This document shows, piece by piece, positions 32,878 to 42,114 of a stretch of DNA of 64,000 nucleotides. The notes below the pieces were generated by a model that saw only the letters and a program-made list of their open reading frames with translations, searched no databases and was not told the origin of the DNA. Numbering within the stretch: the stretch's first letter is position 1; every line of letters begins with the position of its first letter. The DNA is from Streptomyces sp. NBC_00461 (lineage in GTDB: Bacteria; Actinomycetota; Actinomycetes; Streptomycetales; Streptomycetaceae), in contig NZ_CP107902.1 of assembly GCF_036013935.1 (NCBI RefSeq), positions 9,829,001 to 9,893,000 of the forward strand. The letters are read 5' to 3'. The position numbers and the translations under genes are program-made.

Positions 32878-34329
32878 ATGACTGGAACACCGGCAACGCT
32901 TCTGCGTCGCGCGGTGAGTCCCGCACGGCACGCGGGCTCGCCGCGCACCGTCCTGCTCGTCATGTGCGCCGGGTACTTCCTGGTGCTGCTCGACGTCACC
33001 ATCGTCAATGTCGCGCTGCCCGCCATCGGTTCGGGCCTGGGCACCGACGTCGGCGGCCTCCAGTGGGTGGTGGACGGATACGCGCTGGCGCTCGCCGCCC
33101 TCATGCTGACCAGCGGGACGGCCGGAGACCTGCACGGACACCGGCGGGTGGTGCTGGCCGGACTCGTCGTCTTCGGCGTGGGCTCGCTGGCCTGCGGAGT
33201 CGCCCCGGACGTGCCCGTCCTGGTCGCCGCCAGGGTGCTCCAGGGCATGGGCGCGGCCCTGCTGCTGCCGGGCACCCTGGCCATCATCAGCCGCGCCTTC
33301 CCCGACAGAGCGGCACGCGCGCGGGCGATCGGCCTCTGGGCCGGCATCGGAAGCCTGGCCCTGCCCGCCGGCCCGCTGCTCGGCGGCGCACTCGTCGACG
33401 GCCTCGGCTGGCGGGCCATCTTCCTGCTGAACGTGCCGATCGTGCTGGTGGCCCTGGTGTGGGCCGCGGCGATTGTGCCGGAGAGCCGAGAGGCGCAGTC
33501 CCGGCGTCTGGACCTGCCCGGAGTGCTGCTCGGCAGCCTGCTGTTGCTGGCGACGACGTACGCCTTCATCGAGGGCGGACGCTCGGGCGCCGCCACACCG
33601 CAGGTGCTGACGGCCGTGATCCTCGCCGTCCTCGCCGTGCCGGCACTGGCCGTGGCGGAACTGCGTCGCGGGGACGACGCGATGCTGCCCGTCACACTGC
33701 TACGGCGACCGGCCTTCGACGCGGCCAACGTGGTGGCCGGGATCATGAACATGGGCACGCTCGGCACACTGTTCGTGCTGATGCTGTTCCTGCAGTCGGT
33801 CCAGGACCGCTCCGCGCTGCTCGCGGGCGCGGCGGTGATCCCGCTGTTCGCCCCGCTCGTGGTCATCGCGCCGTTCGGCGGGCGCATCACCAGCCGGATC
33901 GGGTCCCGCCTTCCGGCCGCCGCGGGTCTGCTCGTCGCCACGGCGGGGCTCGCGCTGTTGGTCCTGGCCGCGCCGCACTCCCCGTATCCGATCCTGCTGC
34001 CCGCGTTCCTGTTGTGGGGCACCGGCATGGGACTGCTGACCCCGGCGGTCGTAGCCGCAGCCATCGCGGCCGTCCCCGCCGAACGCTCAGGGCTGGCTTC
34101 CGCGATGAACAACACCGCACGTCAGACCGGCGGTGCGATAGGTATCGCGGTGGCGGGAGCGATCGCCGGACAGCCCACCGACGTGAAAAGTTTCGTACGG
34201 GGCTTCCACGCCGTCGCCCTCGGAGCCGCGGGCCTGTACGCGGCGGGCGCGGTGCTCGCACTGCTCCTGTTGCCGGGCGCCCTGCGTCCGGGTGACGGGA
34301 AGCGAAGGGAACGGCCGACGTCAGCGTGA
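32878..34329 (+). CDS. MFS drug efflux transporter, DHA2 type (483 aa)
   Basis: Fourteen-helix proton antiporter. Helix 1 contains LVLLDVTIVNVALP (motif D1), the loop after helix 2 has SGTAGDLHGHRR (motif A variant), and GIGSLALPAGPLLGGALVDG is motif C. It is about the same size and type as the pump at 692-2194 but clearly a different paralogue. The start has AAGGA directly upstream. A strong hairpin 50 bp after the stop ends the transcript. The exported substrate is unknown. Confidence 0.9.
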   Translation: MTGTPATLLRRAVSPARHAGSPRTVLLVMCAGYFLVLLDVTIVNVALPAIGSGLGTDVGGLQWVVDGYALALAALMLTSGTAGDLHGHRRVVLAGLVVFGVGSLACGVAPDVPVLVAARVLQGMGAALLLPGTLAIISRAFPDRAARARAIGLWAGIGSLALPAGPLLGGALVDGLGWRAIFLLNVPIVLVALVWAAAIVPESREAQSRRLDLPGVLLGSLLLLATTYAFIEGGRSGAATPQVLTAVILAVLAVPALAVAELRRGDDAMLPVTLLRRPAFDAANVVAGIMNMGTLGTLFVLMLFLQSVQDRSALLAGAAVIPLFAPLVVIAPFGGRITSRIGSRLPAAAGLLVATAGLALLVLAAPHSPYPILLPAFLLWGTGMGLLTPAVVAAAIAAVPAERSGLASAMNNTARQTGGAIGIAVAGAIAGQPTDVKSFVRGFHAVALGAAGLYAAGAVLALLLLPGALRPGDGKRRERPTSA

Positions 34330-34770
34330 AAGGCGCGGAAGGGACCGATCCGCGACATGCGTGACTCCATCGGATCCGGGCCGCTGCATGCAGCTGCGAG
34401 CGGCCCGGTCGCTGCGAGTGTGCGGTGTCACGGACCTCCTTCCCGCAGAGGTGCTGTCTTGCGGGGGCGTGCAATGCCTCCATTGCGCGGCGGCTACCCC
34501 TTCCGGGGCGCCCTCACACACGGAATTCCGGTCGACTCCGGGCCGACGGCCACGCTGAGAGGACGGGGTGCTGACACACGGCACTCCTGTACGCCGTCCT
34601 GTACGCCGTCTGCTCTCCGCCCGGTTCCCGCAATGGGCTCAGCTTCCCGTCAGTTCGGTGCCGCAGTCCGGCATGGACGACGTCACGAACCGGCACCCCG
34701 GGGCACGGCAGCCCTGAACCACCTGGAGGCGGCCCTCGCGGACCACCGGCGGTACGGCCCCTGAGGGAGA
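34330..34770. other. 441-bp region between two convergent genes
   Basis: No convincing gene. It holds the terminator at 34376-34408 and a 12-bp perfect tandem duplication CCTGTACGCCGT (34586-34597 and 34598-34609). The possible plus-strand frame 34357-34764 has a composition unlike a normal protein. Confidence 0.5.
34376..34408. terminator. Hairpin terminator after the MFS gene
   Basis: CCGGGCCGCT and AGCGGCCCGG form a perfect 10-bp stem around a 13-base loop which is itself partly palindromic (GCATGCAGCTGC). Confidence 0.65.
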
Positions 34771-35370
34771 TCAACCCCGCCGCGACCGCCGTACGCCCCT
34801 GAACACGACGGCCGCGAGGACGACCGCCGCGGCCACCACTCCCGCCCGTTTGGCCACCGGCACCCCGGCCGTGCGGAACAGGTCGAGGGGCTCGGCCGGC
34901 TCCGGCGGTTCCTCCACCGTCGCGACGGGCTCGACGATCCGCTCCGACAGGCAGTCGGCGAACTGGCCGACCAGCCGGTCGCCCACCTCCGCCATCACAC
35001 CGCGCCCGAACTGCGCCGGCCGCCCGGTCACCGTGAGGTCGGTGCGTACCGACACGGCCGTGCCGTCGTCGTGCCCGGTCAGGGTGCCGGTCACCGTGGC
35101 GCGTGCGGTGCCCTGGCCGCGGGTCTCCCGGCCGCTGGCGATCAGCACCATCCGGTGCGCCGTCTCGTCCTGTTCCTCGAAGACGGCGGTGCCCTTGTAG
35201 GTCACGGTGATCGGACCCACCTTGACCTTCACCGAGCCGGTGACGGTCTTTCCGTCGTACTCCTCCACGGTCGCCCCGGGCATGCACGGGGCGATCCGCT
35301 CGATGTCGAGGAGCGTCCGCCAGGCGTCGTCGACCGGAACCGGCACGGTGAACTCGTGATGCAGCTCCAT
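34771..35370 (-). CDS. CoxG-like SRPBCC protein with C-terminal membrane anchor (199 aa)
   Basis: CO-dehydrogenase subunit G family. An SRPBCC fold covers about residues 1-150 (FTVPVPVDDAWRTLLDIERIAPCMPGATVEE is the family signature), a Pro/Glu linker follows, and then a single helix (GVVAAAVVLAAVVFRGV) with a basic RRSRRG tail. In known systems CoxG anchors the hydroxylase to the membrane. It is the last gene of the molybdenum hydroxylase operon. The ATG at 35370 has AGGAGG upstream and follows the XdhC gene by 25 bp. Confidence 0.87.
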   Translation of the reverse strand: MELHHEFTVPVPVDDAWRTLLDIERIAPCMPGATVEEYDGKTVTGSVKVKVGPITVTYKGTAVFEEQDETAHRMVLIASGRETRGQGTARATVTGTLTGHDDGTAVSVRTDLTVTGRPAQFGRGVMAEVGDRLVGQFADCLSERIVEPVATVEEPPEPAEPLDLFRTAGVPVAKRAGVVAAAVVLAAVVFRGVRRSRRG

Positions 35371-35395
35371 CACGTCCTCCTGGGATGCGAGGGAC

Positions 35396-36517
35396 TCACA
35401 GGGATTCAAGGGGAAAGCCGGGCGGCGGATGGATCGCTCCGCCGGTCGCGGTCAGCGGGGTGCCGGTGCCGCCCCAGCGCAGGGCGACGATCTCGGCGGC
35501 GACGGACACAGCGACCTCCTCGGGCGTACGGGCGCCCAGGTCGAGGCCGACCGGTGAGCGCAGCCGGGCCAGTTCGGGCTCGGTGAGACCGGCCTCCAGC
35601 AGGCGCTTCATACGGTCGTCGTGCGTACGGCGGCTGCCCATCGCCCCGATGTACGCGGCCGGCCGCCGCAGCGCCTCCTCCAGCAACGGAACGTCGAACT
35701 TGGGGTCGTGGGTGAGGACGCAGATCACCGTGCGCTCGTCGGTATCGGTGCCCCGGAGGTAGCGGTGCGGCCAGTCGACGATCACCTCCACGGCTTCGGG
35801 GAAGCGCTTGGGCGTGGCGAACACCGGGCGGGCGTCGCACACGGTGACCCGGTAGCCGAGGAAGCTGCCGATGCGGGCCACGGCGGCCGCGTAGTCGATC
35901 GCGCCGAAGACCAGCATGCGCGGGGGCGGGGCGAAGGAGTGCAGGAACACGCTGACCGTGTCCTCGCGCCGCTCGCCGTGGGGGCCGTAGTGACGCAACC
36001 CCGTGGCGCCCAGGGCGAGTTCGCCGCGCGCGTCGGCGGTGACGGCCACGTCCAGGCCGGTCGCGCCCAGCGTGCCGGACACCTCGTCCGGCCAGACGGC
36101 GAGAGTGGCCCCGGTCTTCGCCGGCCCGTCCGTCACCGTCGCCACGGTCACCGGGCGGCCCGCGGCGACGGACTCCGCGACCGCCGCGAAGGCCGGGTCG
36201 GACTCCCTGGTGACCGGCCGGATCAGCAGGGTGATCTCGCCGCCGCAGGTCAGTCCGACCGCGAAGGCGTCCTCGTCGCTGTATCCGAAGGTCTCCAGCC
36301 GGGCCTCGCCGCTCTCCACGACCTCCTCGGCAAGTTCGAAGACGGCTCCCTCGACACAGCCGCCGGAGACACTCCCCACGACCTCCTGGCCCGGGCCCAC
36401 CGCCATGGCCGCGCCGGGATCGCGTGGTGCGCTGCGGCTCACGGAGACGACGGTCGCGAGGCCGAACGGGGCCCGAGCCGCATACCACTCGGTCAGCGTC
36501 GGGAGAATGTCACGCAC
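35396..36517 (-). CDS. XdhC/CoxI-family molybdenum cofactor maturation protein (373 aa)
   Basis: Delivers the sulfurated molybdenum cofactor to the hydroxylase. The N-terminal XdhC/CoxI domain has LATVVSVSRSAPRDPGAAMAV and GSVSGGCVEGAV. The C-terminal Rossmann half (about 190-373) has LVFGAIDYAAAVARIGSFLGYRVTVCDAR and then AAYIGAMGSRRTHDDR. Both are diagnostic. The GTG at 36517 has AAGGAG six bases upstream and overlaps the VWA gene by 8 bp. Such proteins bind Moco and protect or insert it. Confidence 0.9.
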   Translation of the reverse strand: MRDILPTLTEWYAARAPFGLATVVSVSRSAPRDPGAAMAVGPGQEVVGSVSGGCVEGAVFELAEEVVESGEARLETFGYSDEDAFAVGLTCGGEITLLIRPVTRESDPAFAAVAESVAAGRPVTVATVTDGPAKTGATLAVWPDEVSGTLGATGLDVAVTADARGELALGATGLRHYGPHGERREDTVSVFLHSFAPPPRMLVFGAIDYAAAVARIGSFLGYRVTVCDARPVFATPKRFPEAVEVIVDWPHRYLRGTDTDERTVICVLTHDPKFDVPLLEEALRRPAAYIGAMGSRRTHDDRMKRLLEAGLTEPELARLRSPVGLDLGARTPEEVAVSVAAEIVALRWGGTGTPLTATGGAIHPPPGFPLESL

Positions 36518-37961
36518 GATCCGCTCCTTCCATGCAGGCCGCGTCGGCCCCTCGCACCACCGCCGCCAGACGCTCCAGCGCGGCCAGGCTGTGCCCCTCG
36601 ACGAAAGCGTCCACGCTCGGCAGTGCCGCCGCCATCCCGGCGGCCAGGGGCGCGTAGCCGGGGCGTGCCTTGCGCGGATTGGCCCAGACAACCCGGTGCG
36701 CCAGCCGGTGCAGGCGGCGCATCTGGGCTCCGAGCAGCGCCGGATCGCCACGCTCCCACCCGTCGGACAGCAGCACCACCACAGCTCCGCGCGCCATGCC
36801 CCGCTGCCCCCATCGGTTCAGGAACTCGCGCAGCAGCTCCCCGAGCCGGGTGCCGCCGCGCCAGTCGGGCACGGCCGCGGCGAGTGCGGTCATCGCGAGG
36901 TCCGGGTCACGGTGCGAGAGTTCGCGGGTCACCCGGGTCAGCCGGGTGCCGATCGTGAACACCTCCGTACGGCCTCCGTGCGCGGCCGCGTGCGCGAACC
37001 GCAGCAGCGCGTCGGCGTACGGCGCCATCGAACCGCTGACGTCCACCAGCAGGACGACCCGACGCCGCCGGTCGGACCGGGTGTGCCGCCGCAGCCGCGC
37101 CGGTTCACCGCCGCGCCGCAGCAACTCCCGTACGGTGCGGTGCGGATCGACGTCCCCGCGCCGCGCCGGCCGACGCCGCGCGCTGCGCCGTACCTCGCCG
37201 CGCAGCGCGAACGCGGCCAGCAGGCGGCGCAGTTGCTCGCGCTCGGCGGAATCCAGCCCGGCGACGTCGCGATGGCGCAGGACTTCGGCGGAACTGGCGA
37301 GCGCGGCCGCGGGCGGCCCCGCGTCTCGCTGCTCGTCCGGGGCGCGTCCGCCGGGCACAGGACCTTCCCGTACGACCAGCCGCAGCCGCGGCGGGGGCGC
37401 CGCGGCCGGCACCCGCCTGCCGGCTGATCCACCTCCGAAATAGGCGGCGAACACCCTCTCGTACCGCTCCAGGTCGTCCCGCCCGCCGCACAGCGTCAAC
37501 CGCCCCGCCCAGTGCACGTCCGCCCGCACCCCGGGCTCCAACTCGTCCACCGCCCGCAGAAAGGCATGCACCCGCTCAGCACTCGCATCGCCCCCGGCCG
37601 CCCGCAGCGCCCGGGCGAAACCGAGGAGAACGGCATCGGCACGGGCGCCGGCGGGCTGGGCGGCCGGGCCTGGGGGACTGTCGGCCGCCGAGCCCACGGA
37701 GTCGTTGCCGCTGCCCAGTTCCGCCGCACCGCCGGCCCAGCTGCGCGGTTCAGCCCCATGGCCCTCGCCCTCGCCATTGCCTTCGCCATCGCCAAGGGCG
37801 TGCGCGTATGCCGGCCGTTCCGGTGGAGTGCGCCTGCCGGTCTGCTCGCGTCTCTGACCGGGAGTGTCGCCGGGCGGATGGTGCGCCGCTGCCGCGCCGA
37901 AGCGCCCGTCCTCCCACCCCGCACCGCCGCCCATGTCGCCTGTGCCGTTCACGCCGCCCAT
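36510..37961 (-). CDS. CoxE-like VWA-domain protein (483 aa)
   Basis: Von Willebrand A-type protein working with the MoxR-type ATPase encoded just before. The MIDAS motif is DVSGSMAPYADALLRF at about 315, with later TxGTR and SDGWERGD elements. The first about 120 residues are a Gly/Pro-rich low-complexity arm. In oligotrophic CO-type hydroxylase operons the pair CoxD-CoxE is needed to mature the Cu/Mo or Mo centre. The ATG at 37961 lies six bases after the CoxD stop; a TTG at 37970 overlapping that stop is possible. Confidence 0.85.
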   Translation of the reverse strand: MGGVNGTGDMGGGAGWEDGRFGAAAAHHPPGDTPGQRREQTGRRTPPERPAYAHALGDGEGNGEGEGHGAEPRSWAGGAAELGSGNDSVGSAADSPPGPAAQPAGARADAVLLGFARALRAAGGDASAERVHAFLRAVDELEPGVRADVHWAGRLTLCGGRDDLERYERVFAAYFGGGSAGRRVPAAAPPPRLRLVVREGPVPGGRAPDEQRDAGPPAAALASSAEVLRHRDVAGLDSAEREQLRRLLAAFALRGEVRRSARRRPARRGDVDPHRTVRELLRRGGEPARLRRHTRSDRRRRVVLLVDVSGSMAPYADALLRFAHAAAHGGRTEVFTIGTRLTRVTRELSHRDPDLAMTALAAAVPDWRGGTRLGELLREFLNRWGQRGMARGAVVVLLSDGWERGDPALLGAQMRRLHRLAHRVVWANPRKARPGYAPLAAGMAAALPSVDAFVEGHSLAALERLAAVVRGADAACMEGADRA

Positions 37962-37966
37962 ACCGC

Positions 37967-38893
37967 TCAAGCCCCCCGAGTCGCCAGTACCGCCGACAGG
38001 TCGAGGCCCCGGGCCCGTTCCGTGTCCTCGCGGTACTTCAGGACCGAGCCCAGGGTCGCGACCGCGAGTTCCGCGTCGACCTCGTCGGCGCCCAGTGCGT
38101 CCAGGGCCTCGGTCCAGTCGATCGTCTCGGCGACACCCGGCGGTTTGAGCAGGTCCTGGGACCGCAGGGCCTGCACGAGCGCGGTCACCTGTTCCGCCAG
38201 GCGTGCCGACACACCGGGCAACCGCCGCCGTACGATGGCCAGTTCGCGGGCGAAGCCGGGATGGTCGAACCAGTGGTACAGGCAGCGACGCTTCAGCGCG
38301 TCGTGCACCTCGCGGGTGCGGTTGGAGGTCAGGACCACCACCGGCGGCACCTCGGCACGCAGGGTGCCCAGCTCCGGGATCGTGACCGAGAACTCCGACA
38401 ACAGCTCCAGCAGGAAGGCCTCGAACTCGTCGTCGGCGCGGTCGATCTCGTCGACCAGCAGCACCGACGGCTGCGTCTCCAAGGCCTTGAGCAGCGGCCG
38501 GGCGACCAGGAAGCGCCGGTCGTACAGTTCGCCCTCAAGGCGGTCCGCGTCCTTGACTCCGGCCGCCTCCGCGGCCCGCAGGTGCAGCAGCTGACGGGGG
38601 AAGTCCCAGTCGTACAGCGCCTGCGAGGCGTCGATGCCCTCGTGGCACTGCAACCGGATCAGCGGCGCGTCGAGCGCCACGGCGAGGGCGGACGCCAGCG
38701 CGGTCTTGCCGACACCCGCGTCGCCCTCGCAGAAGATCGGCCGGTGCAGCCGCAGAGCCAGGAAGCAGGCGGTCGCCAGCCCGTCGTCGACGAGGTATCC
38801 CGTCTCCTCCAGGCGGGCCCGTACCTGCTCCGGGCCGTCGAGGTCCGCGGCCGGGCCCGGCCCGTCCGCGATCGGGTCGCGCGTGTGCGTGAT
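37967..38893 (-). CDS. CoxD/MoxR-type AAA+ ATPase without a canonical start codon (about 308 aa)
   Basis: AAA+ chaperone-like ATPase. Walker A is GDAGVGKT, Walker B LLVDEID, sensor-1 VVVLTSNRTREVHDALKRR and sensor-2 in the C-terminal lid. It is expected to remodel the hydroxylase with the VWA protein. Family similarity extends upstream of Walker A (EQVRARLEETGYLVDDGLAT), but between the preceding stop codon and Walker A the frame contains no ATG, GTG or TTG. The ATC at 38893, just after GGTGAGG, is the best positioned start, and a CTG at 38812 is the other option. The first GTG (38680) would delete Walker A. Confidence 0.8.
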   Translation of the reverse strand: MTHTRDPIADGPGPAADLDGPEQVRARLEETGYLVDDGLATACFLALRLHRPIFCEGDAGVGKTALASALAVALDAPLIRLQCHEGIDASQALYDWDFPRQLLHLRAAEAAGVKDADRLEGELYDRRFLVARPLLKALETQPSVLLVDEIDRADDEFEAFLLELLSEFSVTIPELGTLRAEVPPVVVLTSNRTREVHDALKRRCLYHWFDHPGFARELAIVRRRLPGVSARLAEQVTALVQALRSQDLLKPPGVAETIDWTEALDALGADEVDAELAVATLGSVLKYREDTERARGLDLSAVLATRGA

Positions 38894-38899
38894 CGGTCC

Positions 38900-39754
38900 T
38901 CACCCCATTCCGGCGGCGACCAGGACCGCCCGCCTGGTCAGCACCCGCGCCAGGTGTTCGCGGTACTCGGGGGAGGCCGAGGTGTCCTGCGACGGCCGCG
39001 TCCCCTCCGCCGCGGACTCGGCGGCCCGCGCCACGGCCTCCGCGTCCCCGGCGCCGGACAGGGCCTCCTCGGTCACCGAGGCGCGCAGCGGGGTCGAGCC
39101 CATGTTGCTCAGGCCGATCCGTGCCTCGGCGATGTGCCCGTCGTCGCGCCGCACCAGTGTGGCCACGCCGACGATCGCCCAGGACTGCGCCACCTGATGG
39201 AACTTCTCGTAGTGGAAGCCCCAGCCGTCCGTCTTCGGCACCCGGACCTCCGTCAGTAGTTCGTCGGGCGCCAGCGAGGACTGGAGATAGTCGACGAAGA
39301 AGTCGCGGGCCGGGATCGTGCGCCGTCCGCCCGGTCCCTGCGCCACCAGTTCACCGCCCAGCGCCAGCACCACCGCGGGCAGGTCCCCGGCCGGATCGGC
39401 GTGCGCGAGGGAGCCGCCCAGGGTGCCCCGATGCCGTATGGCGGGGTCCGCGACCGTGGCCGTCGCCGACGCCAGCAGGCCCGCGTGCCGACGGACCAGC
39501 GGATCGTGGATGACGTCGTGGTGCGTCGTCATCGCGCCGATGACGAGCGTGTCGCCGTCCTCGCGCACCCCGCGCAGCGCGGGGATGCGGCCGACGTCCA
39601 CGACCAGCTCGGGAAAGGCGAGCCGCATCCTCAGCAGCGGCAGCAGGCTCTGCCCGCCGGCCAGCACCTTCGCGTCCTCGCCGGCGTCGGCGAGCGCGCG
39701 TACCGCTTCGTCGACCGTGGCCGGCCGGGTGTAGTCGAATGCCGGAGGAATCAT
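38900..39754 (-). CDS. Molybdenum hydroxylase medium (FAD) subunit, CoxM-like (284 aa)
   Basis: FAD-binding subunit that passes electrons from the 2Fe-2S centres to the acceptor. The N-terminal PCMH-type FAD fold has AGGQSLLPLLRMRLAFPELVVDVG, then TVADPAIRHRGTLGGSLAHADPAGDLPA, which are the two FAD contact motifs of the family. The CO-dehydrogenase flavoprotein C-terminal domain follows. It overlaps the large subunit gene (ATGA at 39751-39754). Confidence 0.92.
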   Translation of the reverse strand: MIPPAFDYTRPATVDEAVRALADAGEDAKVLAGGQSLLPLLRMRLAFPELVVDVGRIPALRGVREDGDTLVIGAMTTHHDVIHDPLVRRHAGLLASATATVADPAIRHRGTLGGSLAHADPAGDLPAVVLALGGELVAQGPGGRRTIPARDFFVDYLQSSLAPDELLTEVRVPKTDGWGFHYEKFHQVAQSWAIVGVATLVRRDDGHIAEARIGLSNMGSTPLRASVTEEALSGAGDAEAVARAAESAAEGTRPSQDTSASPEYREHLARVLTRRAVLVAAGMG

Positions 39755-42114
39755 CGCCGGGCCTCCCTCACCGCTCGCCAGACCCGCTCGGGTGTACAGG
39801 GCATGCGTATGTCGTGCACGCCCAGGGGCCGCAGTGCGTCCATGACCGCGTTGACCACGGCGGGCGTGGACGCGATCGTGCCCGCCTCCCCGACTCCCTT
39901 GACGCCCAGGGGATTCGAGGTGGCCGGTGTCTCCGTCCGGTCCGTCACGAAGTCGGGCAGGTCGGGCGCCGCCGGTACGAGGTAGTCGGCCATCGTGCCG
40001 GTGACCAGGTTGCCGTCGTCGTCGTACACGGCCTCCTCGTAGAGCGCCTGCGCGATGCCCTGCGCGATGCCGCCGTGCACCTGTCCCTCGACGATCGTCG
40101 GGTTCACGACCCTGCCGACGTCGTCGACGCTGACGTAGGAGCGGATCCGCGTCTGCCCGGTCTCCGTGTCCACTTCGACCGCGCACAGGTGGGTGCCGTG
40201 CGGATAGGAGAAGTTGTCCGGGTCGGTCAGGTGCTCGGCGTTGATGGTGGGTTCCATGCCGTCGGGCAGATCGTGCGAGGAGAACGTCTCGAAGGCCACC
40301 TCCTGAATGGTCTTGCGGGCGTCCGGAGACCCCTTGACGGAGAACACGCCGTCGGTGAACTCCAGGTCGTTCTCGCTCGCTTCGAGCAGATGGGCGGCCA
40401 CCTTCCGCGCCTTCTCGACCACCTTCCGCGCGGCATGGTGGACGGCGGTTCCACCCACGACGAGCGACCGCGACCCGTAGGTGTCCATGCCCTGCGGGGC
40501 CGCCTTGGTGTCGCCGTGCACCACTTCGACGTCCTCGAACGGCACCCCCAGCACGTCGGCGGCGATCTGGCTCCAGCAGGTCACATGCCCCTGCCCGTGC
40601 GGGCTGGTGCCGGTGACCACCTCGACCTTGCCGGTCGGCAGCACCCGGATGCTCGCGGCCTCCCAACCGCCGGCCGCGTACCTGAGGTCCCGCAGCACCC
40701 GGCTCGGGGCGAGCCCGCACATCTCGGTGTACGTCGACACGCCGATGCCGAGCCGTACGGTGTCCCCCCGGTGATTGCGGTCCGCCTGCTCGGCCCGCAG
40801 CTTGTCGTAGTCGAACAGCGCCAGAGCCTTCTCGGTCGCGGCCTCGTAGTTGCCGCTGTCGTAGGTCAGCCCCGCGATGGTCGTGTACGGGAACTCCTCG
40901 TGTCCGATCCAGTTCCGGCGCCTCAACTCCACCGGATCCAGGCCGAGTTCGACGGCCAGCTCGTCCATGACCCGCTCGATGGCGAACGTCGCCTCCGGGC
41001 GCCCGGCGCCCCGGTAGGCGTCGGTGGGCGTCCGGGTCGTGAAGACACCGGTGCACGTGAAGTCGTAGGAGCCCATCTTGTAGATCGCCGGATACATGAA
41101 GGCGCCCAGGATCGGGATGCCCGGGGTGACGAGCATCAGGTACGCGCCCATGTCGGCCAGCAGGTCGACCTTGAGGCCGAGCAGCGTGCCGTCACGGTTC
41201 GCGGCGATCTCGACGTCCTGGATCATCCCGCGGCCGTGGTGCGTGGCCAGATAGCCCTCGGAGCGGGACTCGGTCCACTTCACGGGCCTGCCCAGCCTGC
41301 GGGCGACCGCGAGGGCGATGGCCTCCTCGCCGTACACCTGGAGCTTGGAGCCGAAGCCGCCGCCGACATCGGGGGCGATCACCCGCAGTTTGTGCTCCGG
41401 GATGCCGGTGACCACCGCCATCATGACGCGCACGATGTGCGGAATCTGGGTGGCCGAGTACAGCGTGTACTCGCCGGACGCGGCGAGCGGGGTGACGACG
41501 ACGGCGCGCGGTTCCATCGCGTTGGGGATGAGCCGCTGCTGGTGGTAGCGGCGCTTCAGCGTGACCTCGGCGCGCTGCCGTACGGAGTCGAAGTCCTCGC
41601 CCGTCTTCAGCGGCCAGACGTAGCAGCGGTTGGTGCCCTTGCCGGAGTGGACCAGCGGGGCGTCCTGACCGAGCGCGGCCTCCAGGTCCAGGACCGGGGG
41701 CAGCGGCTCGTAGTCGACCTCGATCGCCTCCAGGGCGTCCGCGGCCGCGTACCGGTCGCGGGCCACCACCACGGCCACCGGGTCGCCCGCGTACCGCACC
41801 TCGTCGACGGCGACCGCCGGGTGGTCCGGCAGCACGATGTCCTCGGTCACCGGCCAGGCGCACGGCAGCGAGCCCAGGACCTCCGCGAAGTCGCCGCCGC
41901 TGAACGCGGCGATGACGCCGGGACGATCGAGGGCCGGTGACACGTCGATCCGCTCGATGCGGGCGTGAGCCATCGGGCTGCGCAGGATCGCCATGTGCAG
42001 CAGTCCGTTGACGCTGATGTTGTCGGTCCAGTTGGTCTGCCCGGTGATCAGGCGGGCGTCCTCCTTGCGGGGCCGGGCACGCCCGACCTCGGGTTCCACG
42101 GCCTGGTCGGTCAT
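39751..42114 (-). CDS. Molybdenum hydroxylase large subunit, form II CoxL-like (787 aa)
   Basis: Carries the Mo-pterin site and substrate pocket. The active-site loop reads AYRGAGRPEA, the form II signature, and lacks the AYXCSFR motif of true CO dehydrogenases, so oxidation of CO is unlikely; purines, nicotinate-like heterocycles or aldehydes are better guesses. Other family parts are visible: PDVGGGFGSK and the Moco-contact GTSPHGQGH, and a C-terminal GVKGVGEAGTIA with the general-base Glu. The ATG overlaps the small-subunit stop (ATGA). Confidence 0.92.
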   Translation of the reverse strand: MTDQAVEPEVGRARPRKEDARLITGQTNWTDNISVNGLLHMAILRSPMAHARIERIDVSPALDRPGVIAAFSGGDFAEVLGSLPCAWPVTEDIVLPDHPAVAVDEVRYAGDPVAVVVARDRYAAADALEAIEVDYEPLPPVLDLEAALGQDAPLVHSGKGTNRCYVWPLKTGEDFDSVRQRAEVTLKRRYHQQRLIPNAMEPRAVVVTPLAASGEYTLYSATQIPHIVRVMMAVVTGIPEHKLRVIAPDVGGGFGSKLQVYGEEAIALAVARRLGRPVKWTESRSEGYLATHHGRGMIQDVEIAANRDGTLLGLKVDLLADMGAYLMLVTPGIPILGAFMYPAIYKMGSYDFTCTGVFTTRTPTDAYRGAGRPEATFAIERVMDELAVELGLDPVELRRRNWIGHEEFPYTTIAGLTYDSGNYEAATEKALALFDYDKLRAEQADRNHRGDTVRLGIGVSTYTEMCGLAPSRVLRDLRYAAGGWEAASIRVLPTGKVEVVTGTSPHGQGHVTCWSQIAADVLGVPFEDVEVVHGDTKAAPQGMDTYGSRSLVVGGTAVHHAARKVVEKARKVAAHLLEASENDLEFTDGVFSVKGSPDARKTIQEVAFETFSSHDLPDGMEPTINAEHLTDPDNFSYPHGTHLCAVEVDTETGQTRIRSYVSVDDVGRVVNPTIVEGQVHGGIAQGIAQALYEEAVYDDDGNLVTGTMADYLVPAAPDLPDFVTDRTETPATSNPLGVKGVGEAGTIASTPAVVNAVMDALRPLGVHDIRMPCTPERVWRAVREARR

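Noticed and set aside
34586..34609. Perfect 12-bp tandem duplication as an attachment site or CRISPR remnant
   Set aside because: Only two adjacent copies, no integrase, tRNA or cas gene nearby; a simple local duplication.
34357..34764. Plus-strand frame of 135 codons in the gap after the MFS pump
   Set aside because: No ribosome site, biased composition, it runs through the terminator hairpin, and no recognisable family.
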